Assembly (NCBI GenBank): GCA_026706225.1 | Contig: JAPOZE010000419.1 | Coordinates: forward strand, 1 to 13,418 | Length of the DNA stretch: 13,418 bases | Source of the DNA: Acidobacteriota bacterium | Lineage (GTDB): Bacteria; Acidobacteriota; Terriglobia; Versatilivoradales; Versatilivoraceae | Direction of reading: 5' to 3' | Shown: positions 7,692 to 13,418 of the stretch, piece after piece | Layout of the letters: each line of letters starts with the position of its first letter | Numbering within the stretch: the stretch's first letter is position 1 | Notes under the pieces: generated by a model | Told to the model about the DNA's origin: nothing | Databases searched by the model: none | What the model saw: the letters and a program-made list of their open reading frames with translations, nothing else | Program-made: the position numbers and the translations under genes

Positions 7692-7697
7692 AAGGAG
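7692..7697 (+). promoter_or_regulatory. Shine-Dalgarno deciding the ftsZ start
   Basis: AAGGAG lies 7 bases before ATG 7705. The in-frame ATG at 7687 lies upstream of this site and has no purine-rich sequence of its own, so 7705 is preferred. Confidence 0.7.
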
Positions 7698-7704
7698 TGG
7701 AACC

Positions 7705-8892
7705 ATGGAAACGACCAGGTCTGATCGTTCCGTCAAGTTTCTGCTGGACGAGCCTCCTTCCAGCGGTGCTGTCATCAAGGTCATCGGTGTCGGAGGCGGC
7801 GGGACGAACGCCGTCAACCGAATGATTGACGCCGGCGTCGAAGCCGTTGAATTCATCGTGGCCAACACCGACGTGCAGGCTCTCAAGGCGTCCCGGGCAC
7901 CGACGAAGCTGCAGATCGGAGCCAAGCTCACCAACGGTCTTGGAGCCGGGGCCGATCCCCACGTCGGCCGAAGTGCGGCCCTGGAGGATACGGACAGGAT
8001 CATCGAGGTTCTGGAAGGCGCCGACATGGTTTTCGTCGCGGCAGGACTGGGCGGAGGGACCGGGACGGGCGCAGCTCCCATTATTGCCAACCTGGCGGCC
8101 GAACTGGGTGCGCTGACGGTGGCCATTGTGACCGAGCCATTCCTGTTTGAAGGCAAAAAGCGGAAGGTTCAGGCCGAACGCGGGCTGCAGGAGGTCAAGG
8201 CCTGTGTGGATACGGTCATCGCCATCTCCAACCAGCGATTGCTCCAGACCGTGGAAAGGGGCACCAGTTTTTCCCGGGCGTTCCAGGTGGCCGATGACAT
8301 TCTGCGCCAGGGAGTTCAGGGGATTTCCGACATCATTCAGGTTCCCGGCATCATCAACGTCGATTTTGCCGACGTGAAGGCGGTCATGCAAGGCATGGGC
8401 AGGGCCTTGATGGGAACCGGAACCGCCAGCGGCAAAGACCGGGCCGCGGATGCCGCCAATCGGGCGATCGCCTCGCCCCTTCTGGAGGACGTGTCCATTC
8501 AGGGAGCCAAGGGAATTCTGATCAACATTACAGGATCGGAGGAGCTTCTTCTTCACGAGGTCAGTGAATCGGCCTCGATTATTCACGAGGCCGCCGACGA
8601 GGAGGCCAATATCATTTTCGGCGCCGTGATCGACAACAAGATGACGGACAATGTCAAGATCACCGTTATTGCCACCGGATTCGACACCAACGGCGCCGAA
8701 TCGACGATCCAACCGCCGGTCGGAGATTCCGTGGTTCCGGAAGAATCCTCCATCCTGTCTCCAAACCCTCCCGCCATGGTGCCCGAGGCGGTGACCGTTC
8801 CGGAATCCGAGGTCCCGCCAAGCCCGGGCCGTCCCTACGACCCGCGCGACCTCGAGGTTCCCGCCTACCTCCGCCGCAAATACGAGGAATAG
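7705..8892 (+). CDS. ftsZ: cell division GTPase FtsZ
   Basis: FtsZ is the tubulin-like GTPase that forms the Z-ring. The product from ATG 7705 has 395 residues. It contains the N-terminal nucleotide-binding turn [13 protein letters not shown] (28-40), NTDVQAL (54-60), the G-box GGGTGTG (116-122) and the T7 synergy loop with N218, D220 and D223, which complete the GTPase site of the next subunit. The C-terminal activation domain ends near IATGF (322-326). A variable Pro/Ser/Glu-rich linker (about 327-380) leads to the conserved C-terminal peptide [12 protein letters not shown] (381-392), which binds FtsA and other partners. All key residues are present. Conserved length and motifs separate it from plasmid TubZ and archaeal CetZ. 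It probably has its own promoter in the gap after ftsA and closes the dcw cluster. Confidence 0.98.
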   Translation: METTRSDRSVKFLLDEPPSSGAVIKVIGVGGGGTNAVNRMIDAGVEAVEFIVANTDVQALKASRAPTKLQIGAKLTNGLGAGADPHVGRSAALEDTDRIIEVLEGADMVFVAAGLGGGTGTGAAPIIANLAAELGALTVAIVTEPFLFEGKKRKVQAERGLQEVKACVDTVIAISNQRLLQTVERGTSFSRAFQVADDILRQGVQGISDIIQVPGIINVDFADVKAVMQGMGRALMGTGTASGKDRAADAANRAIASPLLEDVSIQGAKGILINITGSEELLLHEVSESASIIHEAADEEANIIFGAVIDNKMTDNVKITVIATGFDTNGAESTIQPPVGDSVVPEESSILSPNPPAMVPEAVTVPESEVPPSPGRPYDPRDLEVPAYLRRKYEE

Positions 8893-8906
8893 AAGAGCCG
8901 GGTGGC

Positions 8907-8931
8907 GCCGGATCGGGTTTCCCGTTCCGGC
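8907..8931 (+). other. strong hairpin between ftsZ and the JAMM gene
   Basis: GCCGGA-T-CGGG (8907-8917) pairs with CCCG-T-TCCGGC (8921-8931) across a TTT loop, giving ten base pairs and one T-T mismatch. No T-tract follows on either strand, so it is not a classical terminator. It ends two bases before AGGTGA, the likely ribosome binding site of the JAMM gene, and could limit read-through or translation from the dcw transcript. Confidence 0.5.
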
Positions 8932-8946
8932 ACAGGTGAAGACCTC

Positions 8947-9348
8947 ATGGGGGTCCAAATCGAAGCCGCCGTCATCGACTCGATGGTGGAACATGCCCGC
9001 CTGGAGACCCCGCTGGAGTGCTGCGGACTGTTAATGGGGCAGGCCGGTCGAATCACCCGGCTCCGCAGGATGCGGAACCTGGCCCAAAGTCCCATACGCT
9101 ACGAGATGGCCCCCGGGGAACTGTTTCAGTTTTTCAGGGATCTCCGAGGCTCGGGTCTGCAGCATCTCGGAATCTACCATAGCCATCCCTCTTCCGAGGC
9201 CTATCCATCGACGACCGACATTGCTCAGGCCTTCTATCCCGACTGCACCTACTTCATTCTGTCCCTGCTGGTGCCGGGCCTCCCTTCCGTGAGAGCGTTT
9301 TCCATCATCGAGGGCGTTGTCGCCGAGCGAACAATCCAGCGGATCTGA
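8947..9348 (+). CDS. JAMM/MPN+ zinc metalloprotease (M67-like)
   Basis: The 133-residue product is a stand-alone prokaryotic JAMM (MPN+) domain. It has the catalytic glutamate in LECCGLL (E24) and the zinc motif HSHPSSEAYPSTTD (78-91), where H78, H80 and D91 are the metal ligands and S88 is the conserved serine. Family members cleave isopeptide or peptide bonds next to ubiquitin-like folds; known bacterial examples (Mec+ with CysO) trim a cysteine from a sulfur-carrier protein. No ThiS/MoaD-like carrier, MoeB/ThiF or cysteine synthase gene is in the window, so the substrate is unknown. ATG 8947 has AGGTGA (8934-8939) 7 bases upstream. A GTG at 8902 would add 15 residues, but it has no ribosome binding site and its first codons fall within the 8907-8931 hairpin. 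No signal peptide is seen, so it is cytoplasmic. Confidence 0.88.
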   Translation: MGVQIEAAVIDSMVEHARLETPLECCGLLMGQAGRITRLRRMRNLAQSPIRYEMAPGELFQFFRDLRGSGLQHLGIYHSHPSSEAYPSTTDIAQAFYPDCTYFILSLLVPGLPSVRAFSIIEGVVAERTIQRI

Positions 9349-9474
9349 AAAGCCCGTTTCTCCCTTTTTCAATCCGAATTCTTGGGTTAGCATCTTGATT
9401 GGGTTTTGAGTCCGGGTTTCGACCATTCCGGTGGGACGGAAAGGGCTGAAGCATACCGAATTTTCCGGTCCTGC

Positions 9475-9484
9475 AGAGGCGTCC
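9475..9484 (+). repeat. intergenic 10-mer AGAGGCGTCC, copy 3
   Basis: Third exact copy, placed four bases before ATG 9489. AGAGG is the likely ribosome binding site here too, 9 bases from the start. CCGG at 9465-9468 can pair weakly with CCGG at 9483-9486 around it. Confidence 0.45.
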
Positions 9485-9488
9485 GGCC

Positions 9489-10073
9489 ATGAGAAGCGCA
9501 ATGAAAGCCTGGAGAGAGTTGGTGTCGGCCCTGGTGCTGGCTGGGGCAGGGGTTCCGGTCTTGGTTTCCGGGTTGGAAGCCACCACGGTCAAGCAGCTCA
9601 GCCTGGAGCAGATGGTCCGCAGGTCGCAACGGATCATCCTGGGCCGCAGTGTTTCTCAGGAAACCTACTGGAACAAGACCCGAACACGGATCTACACGGC
9701 CACTCGCTTTGCGGTGACTGAGGACTTGAAGGGAGAGTCTCGGGGCACGGCCAGGGTGGTGACCGTGGGTGGCACCATTGGGGAGCTTACCCTGGATGTC
9801 CCGGGAACGCCCCAATTCCGGGAGAGAGAGGAAGTATTGCTCTTCCTGGGAGCCGGGAAGGGCGACTACTGGATCCTCATGGGACTTTCCCAGGGCATGT
9901 TTCGCATCTCCCCCGATGCCCGGGGCGTCAAGACCGCCTATCATGCGTCCTCCGGGCTTCGCCTGATCCCGGCTTCACCCCGATCGTCCTCACAAACTCC
10001 CATTCCCGCTCAGGTCGAGCTGGAACGGCTGCTGAGCAGGATCCGGCAGCTCGTCGCCAACGCCGGAGAGTGA
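9489..10073 (+). CDS. secreted protein of unknown function, partner gene of matrixin
   Basis: I do not recognise a named family. The 194-residue protein begins with a basic stretch and a hydrophobic core (MRSAMKAWRELVSALVLAGAGVPVLVSG) that fits a Sec signal peptide, with cleavage near residue 31. The mature part, about 160 residues, reads as mostly beta strands. Segments that look conserved by character are LSLEQMVRRSQRIILG (37-52), the IYTATRFAVTEDLKG region, a glycine-rich turn with VGGTIGELTLDVPGTP, REREEVLLFLG and MGLSQGMFRI. There is no cysteine in the mature part and no obvious catalytic residue set. From memory, similar proteins occur beside matrixin-like proteases in Acidobacteriota; this should be tested. 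ATG 9489 has AGAGG 9 bases upstream; an ATG four codons later is possible. The protease gene starts 31 bases after its stop, so the two are probably one transcript. Confidence 0.7.
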   Translation: MRSAMKAWRELVSALVLAGAGVPVLVSGLEATTVKQLSLEQMVRRSQRIILGRSVSQETYWNKTRTRIYTATRFAVTEDLKGESRGTARVVTVGGTIGELTLDVPGTPQFREREEVLLFLGAGKGDYWILMGLSQGMFRISPDARGVKTAYHASSGLRLIPASPRSSSQTPIPAQVELERLLSRIRQLVANAGE

Positions 10074-10090
10074 CCGGTGGGATGGGCCCC

Positions 10091-10095
10091 GAGGA
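10091..10095 (+). promoter_or_regulatory. Shine-Dalgarno supporting a GTG start at 10105
   Basis: GAGGA lies 9 bases before GTG 10105. The other in-frame candidates, TTG 10147 and GTG 10204, lack a ribosome binding site; the GTG would also remove the positive charges needed before the signal-peptide core. Confidence 0.5.
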
Positions 10096-10104
10096 ACCGT
10101 TTGC

Positions 10105-13100
10105 GTGTCATCCAATTCAAGCACGACGAAGACCACCCAAGCGCCATTGACAGGCAGTGTCCAATCGGAGCACCCTTGCCGGCCCGGCGAGGCCCGCCGC
10201 CTGGTGTTCCTCTGCCTGCTGGCTGCGGTTTGCGTCTGGTGGATTTCCCGGCCGGCTGCCCTGGCCTTCGTCCCCTTCCTGAGCGGCGCCAAATGGATGA
10301 CCCTTCCTGTTGCCTACGAGATCCATCAGGGAGGCCTGCCCTCTACCGGCAACGGTGCCGAGTTCCTGGCCGTTCACGCCGGCTTTGAGGCCTGGGAGAA
10401 CATTGAGGACTCGGCGATTACCTTTTCTTACAGTGGTACTACCGAGACGCGCTTTGGCGCCCTGGACTACACCAATGTAGTCTCGTTCCAGGACGACAGC
10501 TATGAATTCAACTTTGATACGTTGGCGGTGACTCTTGTCTTTTCTCGACCCGACGCGCAGGGCCGTGCAATCGTGGACGCCGACATCCTCTTCAACCCCA
10601 ATCAGAGTTTCTCGGTGGACGGAGCTCCGGGCACCACCGATCTGGAGTCGGTTGCGGTCCATGAGGTCGGACATCTCCTGGGTCTCGACCACACGGCTAT
10701 CGTGTCCGCCACCATGAATCCACGGGCCGGCAGTGGAGTGACCTTCTTCCGGGTGCTTCAGACCGATGACCGGATCGGATGCTCGGTCCTCTATCCCACA
10801 CCTGAGTTCAGCCGTTCGACCGGAGAGATTTCGGGGAGCGTCCTTCTTGACGGCGAAGGGGTCTACGGAGCCCACGTGGTGGCTTTGGACGAGGCTGGCC
10901 GGGCGGTCAACTCCGCCCTCTCCGGAAAGGACGGCAGCTACCGGATATCGGGTCTGCCCCCAGGTTCTTACAGGTTCTACGCCGAGCCGCTGGATGGGCC
11001 GGTGGAGGAAGACAACATCCTCAAACCCCGTCTCCCCTCGGGCCCACCTGACCCCGAGCCCTTCGACACCAGGTTCGCGACTGCCTTCCTGGGAAAGGAG
11101 GCGGACAACCCAACCGGGGAGCCAGTCTCAGTGGCTGCCGGCGACTCCCTGACGGATCTGGATATCTCCGTCTCGCCGGCAGCCTTCCCTCACCTGAATC
11201 TGACCAGCCCGCACCTGGGCGCTCGCTTCCCACTTGGCGTCAGTGACGATATTCGAGTATTCGGGGGCGGACTGGGATTCGGGAGCAGGTACTTCATCCT
11301 GGGAGAAGGAGTGGTCCTGGAATCGCCGGCGCATATCGGGGGCAGCGGAGCTGAATTTAAAGTCGACATTAAAGACAACGCACCCTTGGGTTCAAGGAGC
11401 CTGTTCGTTGAGAATGGGGGTTTCCTGGCGGCGTTGAGTGGGGGGATGGACGTGACGGAGGCACCCCCCAAAGCTACCAGTATCATACCCCGTTCGGGAC
11501 CCCGAGCGGGGGGGACTCCCGTAACCGTCACGGGCTCGAACTTTCACCGCCAAGCCAGCGTGAGCCTCAACGGCATTCCCCTGAACGACCAGGAATGGCT
11601 GAACTCGGGGATGATTCAAGGGACCACCGGGCCCAACGGATGCGGTACTCTCAACCTGCTGGTGGTCAATCCCGACGGCAGCGGCGACGCCCTGCAATCC
11701 GCTTTCGAGACCGTCTCGCCGGCTCCAATCATCGACGCCGTGTCTCCAGGTTCGGCGGAGGTGGCCTCCGAAGTCACCATCTCCGGCGCCAACTTCCATC
11801 TGGTGCCGGTACACAACCGGGTCCGCTTCAACAAACAGCCGGCCGAGGTGATCTCTGCCACCGATAGCCAGATCGTCACGCTGGTTCCCTTCGGGGCGAC
11901 CAGCGGTCCGATTACAGTGGAAGTCTGCGGCCAGGTTGCCACCAGCAGCGAGTTCACGGTGCTGTCGTTGCAACCCAGCCGGAACCGCCCCCAGCCGCGT
12001 TTTTCCTACCTGGATCTGAGCCGGGATCCGGAAGCCTCCCGGTTGGAGTTCCAATTGGACGAAGAGGAAGACCGAACCCCGGACGATTCCATCGCTCCGA
12101 TCGACTTGCCCTTCAGGTTCACCCTGTTCACCAGGACGTTTCCGGAAGACAGCCCGGTCAACGTTTCCACCAACGGCTGGATCTCTCTGACACCTGGGTT
12201 GAGGGGCACGGCTGAATGGGAGAATGGCCCGCTTCCCGGGGACGAGGTCCGAGGTCTGAATGATTACGTCGGACGGATGCCCGCCAACCTGATCGCCCCC
12301 TTCTTTCACGACTTGGTGGTCGGAGAGACCGACAGCGCCGTCTACACCCGGGTGCTGGGTGAGGCTCCCAACCGCCGTCTGATTGTCGAATGGAAGAACT
12401 TCAGCGCCTACGACGATGAGGAAGATGCGGAACCGGACTACACCACGCGGCTCACCTTTCAAGCGGTGCTTTACGAGGGGAGCAACGACATCGCCTTTCT
12501 GTACCGCACCTTGCAAGGGTCCTTGACCCAGGGCGAAAGCGCCACCATCGGACTTCAGAACGACGGCCGGGACCGGGCCATCCAGTTCGGTTTCAATCGC
12601 CCGCGGCTGTCGGAGGGCAGAAGCGTCTTCTTTCGCTTCAACCCCGAGGACGGCAGTTATGCCTTCGAGCAGTTTCTGCCGCTGGTGACCGACACCGAGG
12701 AATTTCGCACCAACCTGGGCATCACCGCCGACATCCTCTCGGGAGCCACCGTCGAGCTGACCCTGTTCGACCCCGCCGGCCAGGCCCTGGGCTCCCGGAC
12801 CGAGAGCGTTCCCCGAGGGGGGCTGATCCAGCTCAACCACCTGGTTCGCCGCCTGTTGGGCACCCGGTCCAATGAGCTCTCCAATGTCTCCGGTTCGGTG
12901 CTGGTCGCCTCCGACCAGATGGTGTTTCCCTATGTCACCCAGATCGACAACGGGTCCAGCGACCCCAGCCTGGACCTGGGGGCCATGTCGGGCGGCACCC
13001 GGCTGGGGATTCTCTCGACCACGTCGGTGAACCAGTTCCGTTCCTCCCTGGTTATTCTGAATGTCGGAGACAAGACAGCAGAGGTTTCCCTGATGCTGCG

Positions 13101-13418
13101 GGATGCAAGCGGCGAGTTGCTTCACCGCCAGCAAATTGCCATCCCCGCCCGCGGCCAGTTCGAGAGCCCGGAACTGCATGCGGATTTCGGGATCAGCGGC
13201 GTCTCGGGTCCCCTGGAGATCCTGTCCAACAACGGGGTGCCGCTGATTGCCACCTCCCGGGTGTATGCGCTGGATTCAGGGACCAGCGGCTTCTTCCGCG
13301 GGCTGGATCTGGAACGCGCCTCCAGCCGGGGGGTGATTCCCATCAGCCGGGAGAGCGGGGACTGTCGCAGCAACCTGGGGATCGCCAACCTTTCCGAGCA
13401 ACCGGCCGGGGTGCAGGT
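10105..13418 (+). CDS. secreted multidomain matrixin-like metalloprotease, 3' partial
   Basis: The frame is open without interruption from the stop at 10033 to the window edge, so at least 1104 residues are encoded. Starting at GTG 10105, a long polar N-region precedes a hydrophobic core (33-47) and an ALA cleavage site (52-54), so the protein is exported. The catalytic domain (about 55-231) has AFxxWxx-type HAGFEAWENI, the zinc site HEVGHLLGLDH (186-196; H186, E187, H190, G193, H196) and a Met-turn (M204), which place it in the metzincins near matrixins. No prodomain or cysteine switch lies between the signal peptide and the catalytic fold. Next come a carboxypeptidase-regulatory-like domain (about 238-298), an unassigned beta region (about 300-450), two IPT/TIG domains (about 454-530 and 541-616) and a nidogen-like beta-sandwich (about 665-850). 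That sandwich has STNGWISL, NLIAPFFHDL and IVEWKNFS. C-terminal repeats of about 110 residues begin near 855. The substrate is unknown; the architecture suggests a cell-surface or matrix protease. Confidence 0.88.
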   Translation, partial: MSSNSSTTKTTQAPLTGSVQSEHPCRPGEARRLVFLCLLAAVCVWWISRPAALAFVPFLSGAKWMTLPVAYEIHQGGLPSTGNGAEFLAVHAGFEAWENIEDSAITFSYSGTTETRFGALDYTNVVSFQDDSYEFNFDTLAVTLVFSRPDAQGRAIVDADILFNPNQSFSVDGAPGTTDLESVAVHEVGHLLGLDHTAIVSATMNPRAGSGVTFFRVLQTDDRIGCSVLYPTPEFSRSTGEISGSVLLDGEGVYGAHVVALDEAGRAVNSALSGKDGSYRISGLPPGSYRFYAEPLDGPVEEDNILKPRLPSGPPDPEPFDTRFATAFLGKEADNPTGEPVSVAAGDSLTDLDISVSPAAFPHLNLTSPHLGARFPLGVSDDIRVFGGGLGFGSRYFILGEGVVLESPAHIGGSGAEFKVDIKDNAPLGSRSLFVENGGFLAALSGGMDVTEAPPKATSIIPRSGPRAGGTPVTVTGSNFHRQASVSLNGIPLNDQEWLNSGMIQGTTGPNGCGTLNLLVVNPDGSGDALQSAFETVSPAPIIDAVSPGSAEVASEVTISGANFHLVPVHNRVRFNKQPAEVISATDSQIVTLVPFGATSGPITVEVCGQVATSSEFTVLSLQPSRNRPQPRFSYLDLSRDPEASRLEFQLDEEEDRTPDDSIAPIDLPFRFTLFTRTFPEDSPVNVSTNGWISLTPGLRGTAEWENGPLPGDEVRGLNDYVGRMPANLIAPFFHDLVVGETDSAVYTRVLGEAPNRRLIVEWKNFSAYDDEEDAEPDYTTRLTFQAVLYEGSNDIAFLYRTLQGSLTQGESATIGLQNDGRDRAIQFGFNRPRLSEGRSVFFRFNPEDGSYAFEQFLPLVTDTEEFRTNLGITADILSGATVELTLFDPAGQALGSRTESVPRGGLIQLNHLVRRLLGTRSNELSNVSGSVLVASDQMVFPYVTQIDNGSSDPSLDLGAMSGGTRLGILSTTSVNQFRSSLVILNVGDKTAEVSLMLRDASGELLHRQQIAIPARGQFESPELHADFGISGVSGPLEILSNNGVPLIATSRVYALDSGTSGFFRGLDLERASSRGVIPISRESGDCRSNLGIANLSEQPAGVQ
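12661..13418 (+). repeat. protein-level tandem repeats of about 110 residues in the matrixin
   Basis: Three units can be aligned by eye on their first strands: FRTNLGITADILSGATVEL at residue 867, FRSSLVILNVGDKTAEVSL at 978 and CRSNLGIANLSEQPAGVQ at 1087. The spacings are 111 and 109 residues. Each unit opens with a hydrophobic strand (FLPLV, LGILS, GVIPI). The first two then contain a pattern LxDxxGxxL and a P-R-G turn (VPRGGLIQ, IPARGQFE). The third is cut by the window edge. The DNA copies are diverged, so these are old repeats. Confidence 0.6.

Noticed and set aside
7687..7704. Upstream ATG for ftsZ at 7687
   Set aside because: No ribosome binding site before it, while AAGGAG sits correctly for ATG 7705.
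6126..8156. 676-codon minus-strand frame across ftsA and ftsZ
   Set aside because: Same reason; its composition reflects the reverse complement of ftsA and ftsZ codons, and it crosses the ftsZ control region.
9366..9393. Possible promoter TTTTCA-16-TAGCAT before the secreted gene pair
   Set aside because: Each box matches only four of six positions, key bases are missing and there is no supporting AT-rich context; too weak to annotate.
9349..9488. Intrinsic terminator after the JAMM gene
   Set aside because: The T-run at 9365-9369 has no stable stem before it, and the small TTCCG/CGGAA stem further on lacks a T-tract.
10077..10388. 103-codon plus frame at the start of the matrixin
   Set aside because: It is a shadow of the matrixin frame; only the other frame gives a signal peptide running into a zinc protease.
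11392..13179. 595-codon minus-strand frame opposite the matrixin
   Set aside because: The plus frame carries a signal peptide, a zinc site and ordered domains; the minus frame shows only low-information Gly/Gln/Val-rich sequence.
10105..13418. Possible frameshift or split of the matrixin into several genes
   Set aside because: Reading every codon in this frame shows no stop to the window edge, and domain order is continuous.

Overview
This window is GC-rich bacterial DNA with all supported genes on the + strand. Positions 2 to 8892 hold most of a division and cell wall (dcw) cluster in the order murD (5' end cut by the window edge), ftsW, murG, murC, ftsQ, ftsA, ftsZ. The proteins are full length apart from murD, carry the expected active-site motifs and show no frameshifts. 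murB and ddl, which in many bacteria sit between murC and ftsQ, are absent; murC is followed after 40 bases by ftsQ. Gene spacing is 16 to 72 bases except before ftsZ, where about 285 bases separate it from ftsA. That gap contains an AT-rich patch, a plausible sigma-70 promoter, a 12-base palindrome and two hairpins, so ftsZ probably has its own transcription start and a structured leader.

After ftsZ comes a small JAMM/MPN+ metalloprotease (8947 to 9348). It is followed by a pair of exported proteins: a 194-residue protein with a signal peptide (9489 to 10073) and a very large multidomain matrixin-like zinc metalloprotease (10105 to beyond 13418). The protease has an HExxHxxGxxH site with a Met-turn, a carboxypeptidase-regulatory-like fold, two IPT/TIG domains, a nidogen-like beta-sandwich and a C-terminal array of repeats about 110 residues long, and it runs off the window.

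The seven dcw genes work together. MurD and MurC add D-Glu and L-Ala to the UDP-MurNAc peptide, MurG makes lipid II, and FtsW polymerises it at the septum. FtsQ, FtsA and FtsZ build and anchor the divisome. The JAMM protease and the exported pair are an accessory block with no obvious link to division.

The organism is probably a Gram-negative, GC-rich environmental bacterium. The dcw order without murB/ddl, and a secreted matrixin with IPT and FRTNLGI-type repeats, recall Acidobacteriota or a related phylum. This is an impression from gene content, not a proven placement.

The least explained features are the exported two-gene cassette with its 110-residue repeats, a 10-base word repeated three times only in intergenic DNA, and a set of strong hairpins without T-tracts at several gene junctions.
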